NCBI RefSeq assembly: GCF_000145255.1
Contig: NC_014394.1
Span: forward strand, 1,860,001 to 1,924,000
Direction of reading: 5' to 3'
DNA: 64,000 nucleotides
Source of the DNA: Gallionella capsiferriformans ES-2
Lineage (GTDB): Bacteria > Pseudomonadota > Gammaproteobacteria > Burkholderiales > Gallionellaceae
The notes under the pieces: generated by a model
Told to the model about the DNA's origin: nothing
What the model saw: the letters and a program-made list of their open reading frames with translations, nothing else
Database searches by the model: none
Program-made: the position numbers and the translations under genes
Part shown: one piece after another, positions 18,255-25,889 of the stretch
Numbering within the stretch: position 1 is the first letter of the stretch
Layout: the number at the start of each line of letters is the position of its first letter

Positions 18255-18989
18255 TTATTTGATTGCTTCGTACACATAGGAGCCAAGCACAGACCCTGAC
18301 GCACACAAAATGATCGCTGTCGCTGCGGAGATTGCCAATGACCACAGAGGATGTTGTTTAATAAAATCTGTGATTCTGTAAAACAGCACCTTTCGTATTC
18401 GCCGAATCTCACTCTGACATTTGGCAATTGTTTCGTCAGAGACTTTTTCTCGCCTAAGCCGCTCCACACAATCTGGACAAATAATGGGGTTGTGGCACGA
18501 GTAAACAACATCTGTTTTTATGCCGTTCATGTCGAATAGACAGCCACGTGTTTCGTCATGAGTAAAATTGGTGTGCTCCGAATTTTCGGGTATGCGGTTG
18601 CCACTTCGTTTGTATAGCAGCGTGTACGCGTATAGGAGCCGACAGATAACATTCTCAAGAGAGATATTTGAAAACCTAAGAATTTCTTTAATTTCGTGGA
18701 ATGAGAAAACGACTCTATTTGCTGAGAGGCGGCGTGAATACCAATTCAGCTCTATTGGCACGTTCACAATAGCGATTAAAAATTCACCATTGAATTGTTT
18801 AGGAAGAACGTTTTCCAGAGCCTCGTCAGTAAATTCCCAATCAAGCCCATCAGAGTCGCAGGTAAGTGAATAGCTTTCTATACCGTCAACAATTTCAAAT
18901 ACAGATCAATCCCATCCTTTTATCTTCTTTCTATTGAAGTCAGCAGGCATATGCCCAACGGTAACTACAGTTATTTTTGTTTTTGGCAT
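18255..18989 (-). pseudogene. cassette gene, 244 codons, interrupted by an in-frame TGA
   Basis: Not recognised as a family. An ATG at 18989 with an AGGA box opens a frame that continues with coherent protein sequence to 18255 except for a TGA at codon 28 (18906-18908). The part after it is open for 216 codons; a GTG at 18767 could restart translation there. The C-terminal half has a Cys/His cluster (CHNPIICPDC) and a terminal hydrophobic helix (ISAATAIILCASGSVLGSY), suggesting a membrane-anchored protein. The simplest reading is a recent nonsense mutation. Selenocysteine is considered unlikely: no clear hairpin follows the TGA. Confidence 0.7.
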
Positions 18990-19004
18990 TACTGCTTCCT
19001 AATA

Positions 19005-19023
19005 GGCATAACGTGAATTAGCC
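19005..19023 (-). other. collapsed attC remnant
   Basis: On the minus strand GGCTAATTCACGTTATGCC matches the 3' end of attC site B (GGTTAATTCAAACGTTATGCC), but the palindromic middle is missing. It lies exactly between two cassette genes and overlaps the stop codon of the upstream one. Confidence 0.55.
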
Positions 19024-19401
19024 ATCTTTTTTCGCGGCGAACTTTTCTTTCAGCGCTTTAAGTTTTAGCTGTTCTTCGGTTAGTGCCAGTTGAAAAGGCA
19101 GCAAGCTACTTGCAACAAGAAGCCGGAGCAATGAGTGGCTGGATTCTTCAAGCAGAGTTTGAAGTTTACTTGGCTCGAATGCGCTACGTTGCTTGGCGAG
19201 GCACACGATTATTGCTTTAAGGTCTTTCGCGCTGAGCATGACTGTGTAGTCGTACTGACCTTGCTTGCCCATCCCATCAGCGCGCTGCACCAAGAGCTTT
19301 AAGCCTCCGGTTTCGCAATCGAAGGTAAGAGATGGGTCTCTTTCCGAAAATGCTTTCATCTGAACTTCTTTGTGGTTAGCGCCCATACTGGACAGTTCCA
19401 T
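19018..19401 (-). CDS. cassette protein of unknown function, 127 aa
   Basis: Not recognised. A clear AAGGAG box seven bases before the ATG supports expression. The product is soluble-looking. Its N-terminal half (about residues 15-60) is rich in beta-forming residues (SLTFDCETGGLKLLVQR, DYTVMLSAKDLKAI), and the C-terminus (105-127) is a Lys/Glu-rich helix. It lies 38 bases after the lipoprotein gene stop with no attC between them, so the two may share a cassette. Confidence 0.6.
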   Translation of the reverse strand: MELSSMGANHKEVQMKAFSERDPSLTFDCETGGLKLLVQRADGMGKQGQYDYTVMLSAKDLKAIIVCLAKQRSAFEPSKLQTLLEESSHSLLRLLVASSLLPFQLALTEEQLKLKALKEKFAAKKDG

Positions 19402-19439
19402 GTGATGCTCCTTTTGTCTCGGTTAGTTTTAACTTCGCA

Positions 19440-19757
19440 TCAGTAGCATTTGTATGCAATGCCCTGTAGTCGAACTTCAGTCATTGTTTCCTCCATATTT
19501 AATGTCACGACTGAATCAGCGCCCACGTCAGAAGCGGCTTCGCGGATTTTCACATTCAGCGATTCAGTGGCTTGTGGCTTGAATCGGCTTTCTACCGCTT
19601 GAACTGGTGCGATCCGTTTGCAACCATCAAGAGCTTGGCTAAGCTGACTGTGAAATTGAATTTTTGAGGCTTTTTCGCTAATGGTCGTGCATCCTGTCGC
19701 GGCCAGTGCAAGAAGTATTATCGTAAGGGCAAGGTTAAATTTATGCGATCTGGTCAT
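19440..19757 (-). CDS. small cassette lipoprotein, DUF4156-like
   Basis: A 105-residue predicted lipoprotein. The ATG at 19757 has a CAAGGA box and gives a signal peptide with lipobox LAATGC (Cys near residue 22). The mature part (CKRIAPVQ..., EAASDVGADSVVTLN, GIAYKCY) resembles DUF4156 lipoproteins, with a Cys pair at the two ends that could form a disulfide. It would sit in the outer membrane facing the periplasm; function unknown. A longer ORF beginning at 19799 runs across the collapsed attC and is rejected. Confidence 0.68.
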   Translation of the reverse strand: MTRSHKFNLALTIILLALAATGCTTISEKASKIQFHSQLSQALDGCKRIAPVQAVESRFKPQATESLNVKIREAASDVGADSVVTLNMEETMTEVRLQGIAYKCY

Positions 19758-19777
19758 GTTGTGTATTCCTTGAAGGT

Positions 19778-19796
19778 GGCTAACGTTAATTATGCG
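19778..19796 (-). other. collapsed attC remnant
   Basis: On the minus strand GCATAATTAACGTTAGCC keeps a left core (GCATAA) and a right core (AACGTTAGCC) with nothing between them. It lies between two cassette genes, a few bases after the stop of the upstream one. Confidence 0.5.
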
Positions 19797-19799
19797 CAA

Positions 19800-20105
19800 T
19801 CATTTCTTCAACTGCTCTGACGCCTGCCAAAGCTGGTTGTAGGCGGCTATTGAACCTTCGCACTCTTTGAAAAATGTTTCCTGAGTTTTGCCAAGGCGGG
19901 CAAATTCTGTACGCCAGAAACGTTCAATGAATTCACTACCACCTGGCATTTTAGTGGTTGATTGAAAGGATGCCATTTGCTGCATTACTCCACAAATGCC
20001 AGCCATTTTTGACACCAATATCGTGTCTTGCAAAGAAGCCTCTTCACTAGCGTGTGCCGAGCACACGAACACCAAGAGCATAAGCGGGACTAGTGATTTC
20101 TTCAT
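19800..20105 (-). CDS. small secreted cassette protein, 101 aa
   Basis: Not recognised as a family. The ATG at 20105 has a TTGGAG box and gives a typical signal peptide (MKKSLVPLMLLVFVCSAHA) with likely cleavage after AHA. The mature protein is about 82 residues and helical, with two Cys (GICGVMQ and KECEGS) that could pair. The ORF can be extended seven codons into the attC boundary, which is unlikely. It follows attC site B directly, as the first gene of its cassette. Confidence 0.62.
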   Translation of the reverse strand: MKKSLVPLMLLVFVCSAHASEEASLQDTILVSKMAGICGVMQQMASFQSTTKMPGGSEFIERFWRTEFARLGKTQETFFKECEGSIAAYNQLWQASEQLKK

Positions 20106-20121
20106 GGCGAAACTCCAATTA

Positions 20122-20192
20122 GGCATAACGTTTGAATTAACCGGCTGGCGCGGCTTTATCGCGCCAGTCAGTGTTGAATGATGGGTTAGAAC
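20122..20192 (-). other. attC site B
   Basis: On the minus strand the site begins GTTCTAAC, overlapping the G of the upstream gene's TAG stop, and ends AACGTTATGCC. Its core hairpin is a perfect TGGCGCG / CGCGCCA stem around a seven-base loop, flanked by imperfect arms. It is the clearest attC in the array. Confidence 0.85.
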
Positions 20193-21481
20193 TATTTGAG
20201 TAAGTCGAAGAATTCGCCCTCTCGCGCCTCATCACATAGAGACTCCAAAAACTTCTTTTCAGAGAAACCGTCGGAAGCCTTTTCAAGCACAAGGTTTCCC
20301 AAAGCACGTAAACGACGCATTTTTGCAGGGGACTGGATTCTTCTCTTCAGAAGATCGCTTGTTTTGATTCCATCTACAAAGGCATGTGCGGCTGCATCAT
20401 CAAAGCTCTTGAACATGTCAGGAATGTGAAGAGCAGCACCATCCGCATAAAAATCAGTTCGAGCCCAACGACCACTTGACCCGACACGGCCAACGTAGGT
20501 CTTCGTTAGACTTGCCACGTACGTTGAAATCAAGTCTTCCGGAATTAGGCTTGCATATGACACTAATGCCCTTACAGCAATGTTCTCCCGTGGGAAATCG
20601 TCGAGAGCGTCTACCAACTCATTTACCATTGGCTCAGTCTTGTAACGGCGAGCTACTGAGGACAAATAGGAAAGGCCTTCGACAACTTCAACAAAGGCAA
20701 ATGCTGCATTTGTGATGTCCCCATTTCCCTTTTGTATTTCTTGATCGACACGACGAATAACTTGAACCTTGACGCTTTTCGGTAAGACCTTCCACAGTAT
20801 TGGAGCGACAAATTCTATGTTTGAACGAAGGACGCTTGTTGACTGGGGGTGTATGTATGACGAATAGAGTCGATTGGCAAGTTCGTTCTTGTAGACATCA
20901 GGGAGGTCGCCTAAGGCGCTTTCGATCGCAATCCGGTTTCTATCGAATGACTGCTCATTGAGAGTAGATACATAATCGTTTACATCAATTATTTGCGCCG
21001 GATATTCTGCATTGAGCACATACTTAATGCAGTCGTCCATCATGGAAAGCACTTTAATGATAGATGGAGGGCTGCTCTTGGGGTGGCCTGAAAAAATATG
21101 CCTTGTTTCTTTTGCGTGTTTTAGAACCTTGGATGCTTCCCAACTAATTACACCAATTTTGTATGCGCCATCAATCAACTGATCGTCATTAACGAAATTC
21201 TGAAAATCCTCATACGTCTTTATCTCTCGTCCAATCTCAACGGACTGATTAAAGAGCTTCAAGCTGCGGAAAGTTATCTTGTTTCGCAGATCGTCGACAA
21301 CTGCATTCCAAAATGAGCCGATTGCGCTCCGGTAGCCTGCTACTTGCAAGACGCTTACCGCTTCGATGATGTAAGGGTCATCTCTCAACTCATCTCGCAC
21401 AGACAAGAGAGAGCGTTTAATCAAAGGCAGTATCTCTTGCTGATCTGCTGGGAGAGCTATGGGAAATTCGGTGGTATCCAT
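20192..21481 (-). CDS. large cassette protein with HEPN-like motif, 429 aa
   Basis: No named family. The 429-residue protein is helical and soluble. Residues 121-133 (KHAKETRHIFSGH) fit the Rx4-6H signature of HEPN domains (Arg127, His128, His133), many of which are RNases in toxin-antitoxin or abortive-infection systems. The rest (about 150-429) shows repeated helical segments, possibly a scaffold or sensor. The ATG has an AGGAA box just after the attC boundary, and the stop touches the next attC, so this one gene fills its cassette. Defence is an inference from the motif and the context. Confidence 0.68.
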   Translation of the reverse strand: MDTTEFPIALPADQQEILPLIKRSLLSVRDELRDDPYIIEAVSVLQVAGYRSAIGSFWNAVVDDLRNKITFRSLKLFNQSVEIGREIKTYEDFQNFVNDDQLIDGAYKIGVISWEASKVLKHAKETRHIFSGHPKSSPPSIIKVLSMMDDCIKYVLNAEYPAQIIDVNDYVSTLNEQSFDRNRIAIESALGDLPDVYKNELANRLYSSYIHPQSTSVLRSNIEFVAPILWKVLPKSVKVQVIRRVDQEIQKGNGDITNAAFAFVEVVEGLSYLSSVARRYKTEPMVNELVDALDDFPRENIAVRALVSYASLIPEDLISTYVASLTKTYVGRVGSSGRWARTDFYADGAALHIPDMFKSFDDAAAHAFVDGIKTSDLLKRRIQSPAKMRRLRALGNLVLEKASDGFSEKKFLESLCDEAREGEFFDLLK

Positions 21482-21497
21482 GGATTATTTCCTGAGA

Positions 21498-21567
21498 GTT
21501 CTAACGTGGAGGTCAGGGGCGCCGCGCGGTCTTATTGCGCGGCGTCCCCTGGACCGCAGGGTTAGAC
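21498..21567 (-). other. attC site C
   Basis: On the minus strand the site runs from GTCTAACCC to CACGTTAGAAC. Long GC-rich arms (GGGGACGCCGCGC / GCGCGGCGCCCC) surround a short A-rich loop. The 3' end of the upstream gene is translated through most of it. Confidence 0.85.
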
Positions 21568-23075
21568 GATTTTGCTCTTCGCGCCTCTGATGTCTTGGAT
21601 TTCCCTCTCTTGGGAGCGGGTGCCGAACGTGCCATAGCTGACGCGCCGGTCGAGACTTTATGCGCGACTCCATCAATCACCGTGCCAGTTCCCGTGCCTA
21701 CACTTCCGGGGGCTGATGATTTTGCATGCGCTTCAACTGAGCCTTTTGTTGTGTCGACCTTTTCAGAAAAAGCTTCCCCGTAGATGTCGGAGTACGCTTC
21801 ATAGAATTCCGGGCGCTCACGGAATCGCGTAAATAGTGGCCAAGAATGATAAGCATGCTGTTCGAGTATTTCGCCTGTCTTGCCAATACTCTTCATTATC
21901 ACTACCGCGTCATCGTATTTCTCCAGGAGAACGGCTATAGCGAGTTTGAAATCTCGGTAGCTTGCACTCCAATCAACTGACTCAAGGAGGCGCACGGCTT
22001 CAGCGTCTTTCCCGGCAAATTTCAACCCAATCGAAGCATTGACAATCCTTATTCTTAAGTCGATTTCCGATACGTCCTTTCGCATTGGGACGCTCAATAC
22101 GAAATCTTCGAGTTCTGCCACAAGATGCCAACGCTTCTGTTGTAAGCACTTGAATAGTGTGTCATTGAGCGCACTATGCATTTGCTCGAATTCCTTCGGG
22201 AATACTTTGCTCCAAAGGGTGTAGGCAAGCATTAAACCTACCTTAGAAAGGAGCCGAGCAGCACTTACGAAGTATTCGAATGTCACCCCGAGCGACTCGC
22301 CGATCTTGGGGCTCGGTTGAAACTTGTGCCCTTCTCTATCACACACGACTATGTATTGATCGCTAACCAAGCCTCCGTTGTGAGTAAGAATATTGCGGCG
22401 CTGCGATAGTTCTACGAACTGCGGCCACTCACTAAACTTCCTTAGCGACAGATTAAATTTCTTTTCAAGTGTGGAAAATTGCTCAATGTAGCTGTCTCGT
22501 CGAAATGTTTCGATTTCCTTCTCAAGCATCGATAGCTTTACTGCGTTAAGGTCTTCGAAATCTAGAAGATCGGTTAGGGATATTTCGCGTGAAATCCCCT
22601 TGAGTAGCTTGTCATTCTTTAGATAAATAATCTTTAGCAATTCGCCTATGTATGCATCAAATTCAGCAAAGAGCTGTGTAAACAAACTTTTGGCGAGTAT
22701 TTCCGTAAAGTTCTGGTGGCGGAGTTCCTCCAATTGCTCAATAGTGCTGGTGAATTCCGCAAAGTCTCGCGCTGAATCAAGAGTGAAGCTCTTAGGTCCG
22801 TCGTCTTCTTTCTCCAAGTCAGGGAAAAACTTCTCTATCTTCTTCTGGGCTTTCTCCACCTCCGCAACTTTCCACTTTGCTATATGCGGAAGTGCTATTT
22901 GTGCAGTTTGTCCAATTCCTCTAATTGCAGAAAAATACTGCTCGACTGCGCATGCAATCGGTGGAGCCTTGCGTTGCGGTGGCTCTTCGCTCGTAACAAG
23001 CTCAGTTGAACCTGAATGGCCGTTAGCCAAGGTAGGAGAGGATGTTGAAGATGCCGTTTTGCTATTCTCAGTCAT
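21513..23075 (-). CDS. HEPN-domain cassette protein (RNxxxH), 520 aa, with attC-encoded tail
   Basis: The central region has a classic HEPN RNase motif RRNILTH (Arg227, Asn228, His232) in a helical domain. It is preceded by acidic coiled-coil-like helices (about 60-215) and followed by a helical repeat region (to about 430). The last 90 residues are low-complexity Ala/Ser/Thr/Lys. The final 18 residues, SSNPAVQGTPRNKTARRP, are encoded by the attC itself, and related tails recur on other cassette ORFs. HEPN proteins of this layout are often linked to phage defence; the target is unknown. The start is the ATG at 23075, with a weak ribosome binding site. Confidence 0.72.
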   Translation of the reverse strand: MTENSKTASSTSSPTLANGHSGSTELVTSEEPPQRKAPPIACAVEQYFSAIRGIGQTAQIALPHIAKWKVAEVEKAQKKIEKFFPDLEKEDDGPKSFTLDSARDFAEFTSTIEQLEELRHQNFTEILAKSLFTQLFAEFDAYIGELLKIIYLKNDKLLKGISREISLTDLLDFEDLNAVKLSMLEKEIETFRRDSYIEQFSTLEKKFNLSLRKFSEWPQFVELSQRRNILTHNGGLVSDQYIVVCDREGHKFQPSPKIGESLGVTFEYFVSAARLLSKVGLMLAYTLWSKVFPKEFEQMHSALNDTLFKCLQQKRWHLVAELEDFVLSVPMRKDVSEIDLRIRIVNASIGLKFAGKDAEAVRLLESVDWSASYRDFKLAIAVLLEKYDDAVVIMKSIGKTGEILEQHAYHSWPLFTRFRERPEFYEAYSDIYGEAFSEKVDTTKGSVEAHAKSSAPGSVGTGTGTVIDGVAHKVSTGASAMARSAPAPKRGKSKTSEARRAKSSNPAVQGTPRNKTARRP

Positions 23076-23118
23076 AGTAGTAGTGGAACCGGTAGGTAGT
23101 AAGACTGCCGCCGCAGCG

Positions 23119-23125
23119 GTCTAAC
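23119..23125 (-). other. leading recombination half-site of the array
   Basis: On the minus strand CACGTTAGACC contains a GTTRRRY core (GTTAGAC) just before the first cassette gene. No palindromic attC arm lies upstream of it, so it is either the insertion point of an attI-like site or the end of a lost attC. Confidence 0.5.
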
Positions 23126-23744
23126 GTGAAATAGACAGAACTATTTAAACATATGCAGGGCAGTGTTCTGTACAAGCTGGCCTGATCTATTGTAACAACT
23201 TGATTCTATAGGACTAAGATGATTTTATACAACAAGCTATCCTACATAATCAGCACATCACCCGAATGTCGGCAGATGGCACTCACCCGCCCATTGGCCT
23301 TCATTATTGCAGGACAATTAGCTGACACTAGGCTTTATCTGATCATTTCTCGGGTTGCCGTATCCGGCACCCATCATGCTAACTGAATGATCAGGTTGAG
23401 ACGCTCGCACACCTGCATGAAGAAAATGCAAAGTCTGACACTCTACGGGGTGGCGACGAGATGAAATTGACTGATGCAGCTTATAAATACGTTGCAGACT
23501 GTCCATGCTTCGACGTTGACCATAGTGAGTTTGCTTGCCGAAAGAAGTTTTCGTAATACGGTGCGCTAGCCCGTGCTACGAAATTTATCAGCTTATTTCC
23601 TCATTTAGTATTAGCTACTTAGCTAGGTAGGGCAAAATTACCCGGTTGCCCGCCAAGAAAATCGGCTGCCGGCACGATATTTTGTTTTGATGACACTCGT
23701 CTGACCTTTATAATGTCCGTCACCTTCGTCGATGCCCAATTGCA
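23126..23744. other. 619-bp gap upstream of the array, before dapC
   Basis: No integrase or integrase remnant is recognised on either strand. A plus-strand frame is open from 23383 to 23556 without an upstream start; its last part (ATG at 23461, 31 residues, ADCPCFDVDHSEF) follows a GGGGTGG stretch. It could be a gene fragment or a very small gene. The dapC promoter occupies the end of the gap. Confidence 0.35.
23687..23714 (+). promoter_or_regulatory. sigma70-type promoter of dapC
   Basis: TTGATG (23687-23692), a 16-base spacer and a perfect TATAAT (23709-23714) lie 30 bases before the dapC ATG. This predicts a leader of about 24 bases. Confidence 0.65.
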
Positions 23745-24950
23745 ATGAATTCCGACCTGAATAAACTCCAGCCCTACCCGTTCCAGAAACTCGCCGCCCT
23801 GTTTCGTGAAGTCACGCCGAATCAAGATTACCGGGCGATCAGCCTGTCGATCGGCGAACCGAAACACGCGACACCGCCATTTATCTATGAGGCCATAACT
23901 GACAATCTGAGCGGGCTTGCCAGTTACCCCACAACGGCAGGCACTGACGCGTTGCGCAGCACGATCGCCAGCTGGCTGGCGCATCGCTACGATATCCCGA
24001 CGCCCGATTTCAAGACACAGGTCTTGCCAGTGAACGGCAGCCGCGAAGCCTTGTTCGCCTTCGCGCAAACAGTGATCGACCGCAACCGCCCCGATCCTGC
24101 TGTCGTCTGCCCGAATCCGTTCTACCAGATTTACGAGGGCGCGGCATTTTTAGCCGGTGCGACCCCCTACTTTCTCAATACTTTGCCGGAAGACAATTAC
24201 GCATTGAATTTCAGCCAGTTAGCGGAAGAGGTCTGGCAGCGCACCCAGCTGATTTATGTCTGCTCGCCCGGCAACCCGACGGGGCGTGTGATGCCGATAG
24301 CGGAATGGAAAACGCTGTTTGAGCTATCCGACCGTTACAATTTCGTGATCGCCTCGGACGAATGCTATTCAGAAATTTATTTTGACGAGGCGCCACTGGG
24401 CGCGTTGCAAGCTGCCCAACAACTGGGACGCGGTGACTACAAAAATCTGGTGGTGTTTTCCAGCCTGTCGAAGCGTTCAAACGTGCCCGGCATGCGCTCA
24501 GGCTTTGTGGCCGGGGATGCGCGCGTCATCGAAAAATTTGCGCTCTACCGCACCTATCACGGCTCCGCGATGAATCCGGTAATCCAGTCCGCCAGCATCG
24601 CGGCATGGAACGACGAGGCGCATGTCGCTGAAAATCGCCGCATGTATGCCGAAAAATTCACCCGCGTGATGGAAATTTTGTCGCCCGTTTTACCGGTAGC
24701 TCTGCCGGATGCGGCTTTTTATCTATGGATACGCACGCCCATCAAGGATACGGCCTTCGCGCAAGCCTTATATCGCGATTATAATGTCACCGTTTTGCCG
24801 GGCAGTTTCTTGGCCCGCCACGCGCAGGGCATCAACCCGGGTGAGCATTTTGTCCGACTGGCGTTAGTTGCCGAAACTGCCGAAACCGTGGAAGCCGCAC
24901 AAAGAATCGCTGAATTTACCCGCGGGTTGTCAGTCACGAGTAGCAAGTAA
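23745..24950 (+). CDS. dapC: succinyldiaminopimelate transaminase DapC
   Basis: A PLP-dependent class I/II aminotransferase that converts N-succinyl-2-amino-6-ketopimelate to N-succinyl-diaminopimelate in lysine and cell-wall synthesis. The 401-residue protein shows ISLSIGEPKHATP, the SPGNPTGR loop, SDECYSEIYFDE and the PLP Lys243 in FSSLSKRSNVPGMRSGF. Directly upstream of dapD, this fits DapC rather than a general aspartate aminotransferase. The last residues (VTSSK) are encoded by the start of the intergenic hairpin element. Confidence 0.92.
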   Translation: MNSDLNKLQPYPFQKLAALFREVTPNQDYRAISLSIGEPKHATPPFIYEAITDNLSGLASYPTTAGTDALRSTIASWLAHRYDIPTPDFKTQVLPVNGSREALFAFAQTVIDRNRPDPAVVCPNPFYQIYEGAAFLAGATPYFLNTLPEDNYALNFSQLAEEVWQRTQLIYVCSPGNPTGRVMPIAEWKTLFELSDRYNFVIASDECYSEIYFDEAPLGALQAAQQLGRGDYKNLVVFSSLSKRSNVPGMRSGFVAGDARVIEKFALYRTYHGSAMNPVIQSASIAAWNDEAHVAENRRMYAEKFTRVMEILSPVLPVALPDAAFYLWIRTPIKDTAFAQALYRDYNVTVLPGSFLARHAQGINPGEHFVRLALVAETAETVEAAQRIAEFTRGLSVTSSK

Positions 24951-24980
24951 CTCACGACTACCCACTCACCACTTACTACT
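24939..24980 (+). repeat. intergenic hairpin element (dapC-dapD)
   Basis: AGTAGCAAGT (24939-24948) can pair with ACTTACTACT (24971-24980) with one G-T pair. The flanks CAGTCACGAGT and ACTCACCACTTA recur almost unchanged around the hairpin at 59.8 kb, which points to a dispersed element rather than a private terminator; there is no T-tract. Confidence 0.5.
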
Positions 24981-24994
24981 AAACAGGAATAACC

Positions 24995-25816
24995 ATGGAT
25001 CAATTACAACAAATCATCGAAGCCGCTTTTGAACGTCGTGCCGACATTACCCCGCGCAATGCGGACGCGCAACTCAAAGAAGCTGTCGATGCGGTCATCA
25101 GCAAACTGGACAACGGCACGCTGCGCGTCGCCGAAAAAATTGACGGCGAATGGGTTACCCACCAGTGGCTGAAAAAGGCGGTGCTGCTGTCGTTCCGTCT
25201 GGAAGACAACGCCTTTATCAAAGGCGGTTTCACTAACTACTACGACAAAGTGCCGTCAAAATTCGCCGACTACAACAGCCGCGATTTCCGTGAAGGCGGT
25301 TTCCGCGTTGTGCCTCCCGCTGCCGCACGCAAAGGCGCATACATCGCAAAAAACGTGGTGCTGATGCCATCCTATGTCAATATCGGCGCCTATGTCGATG
25401 AAGGCACCATGGTAGACACCTGGGCGACGGTCGGCTCCTGCGCGCAGATCGGCAAAAACGTACATCTGTCAGGCGGCGTCGGCATTGGCGGCGTGCTCGA
25501 ACCGGTTCAGGCTAACCCGACTATCATCGGCGACAATTGTTTCGTAGGTGCACGCTCCGAAATCGTCGAAGGCGTGATTCTGGAAGACAACGTAGTGATC
25601 TCGATGGGCGTATTCATCGGCCAGAGCACCAAGATTTACGACCGCGAAACCGGCACCGTGACCTATGGCCGTGTACCGGCAGGCTCAGTCGTCGTCAGCG
25701 GCAGCCTGCCTTCAGCGGATGGCAAATACAGCCTGTATTGCGCGGTAATCGTCAAAAAAGTCGATGCCAAGACGCTGTCCAAGGTCGGCATCAACGAACT
25801 GCTGCGTGGAATCTAA
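24995..25816 (+). CDS. dapD: tetrahydrodipicolinate N-succinyltransferase DapD
   Basis: DapD transfers succinyl from succinyl-CoA to tetrahydrodipicolinate, the step before DapC. The 273-residue product has the helical N-terminal domain and a left-handed beta-helix of hexapeptide repeats (about 100-215: [29 protein letters not shown] in parts). [15 protein letters not shown] is the family signature. The ATG has a CAGGAA box. dapC, dapD and dapE lie in one co-directional run. Confidence 0.97.
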   Translation: MDQLQQIIEAAFERRADITPRNADAQLKEAVDAVISKLDNGTLRVAEKIDGEWVTHQWLKKAVLLSFRLEDNAFIKGGFTNYYDKVPSKFADYNSRDFREGGFRVVPPAAARKGAYIAKNVVLMPSYVNIGAYVDEGTMVDTWATVGSCAQIGKNVHLSGGVGIGGVLEPVQANPTIIGDNCFVGARSEIVEGVILEDNVVISMGVFIGQSTKIYDRETGTVTYGRVPAGSVVVSGSLPSADGKYSLYCAVIVKKVDAKTLSKVGINELLRGI

Positions 25817-25824
25817 AAGCAAGT

Positions 25825-25868
25825 AGCTAGTTATGGTTGTCGCCGCTACGCGGCCGGCTTTAACTAGC
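25825..25868 (+). repeat. intergenic hairpin element (dapD-pilU)
   Basis: A perfect 8-bp arm pair GCTAGTTA / TAACTAGC encloses a smaller GC stem GCCGC-TAC-GCGGC (25841-25853). No T-tract follows, so it is not a standard terminator. Arm composition is similar to the other two intergenic hairpins in the window. Confidence 0.5.
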
Positions 25869-25889
25869 GCCTGATAACTGGGAGTAACC

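Larger units (their letters stand above)
18186..23125 (-). mobile_element. integron gene-cassette cluster without integrase (CALIN)
   Basis: Three full attC sites (18186-18252, 20122-20192, 21498-21567), two collapsed ones (about 19005-19023 and 19778-19796) and a leading half-site (23119-23125) share the integron pattern: a 7-8 base core ending AAC, an imperfect palindrome, and a core beginning GTT. All genes between them are on the minus strand, each followed by an attC, as in cassettes. Base composition is visibly lower in GC than the flanks. No integrase gene is seen on either side in this window, so this fits a cluster of attC sites lacking an integrase. Identified by eye; a covariance-model search would confirm it. 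Confidence 0.85.

Noticed and set aside
18906-18908. Selenocysteine codon in the cassette gene
   Set aside because: No convincing SECIS-like hairpin directly follows, no selA/selB/selC is visible, and the residue context does not suggest a redox site. A nonsense mutation explains it more simply.
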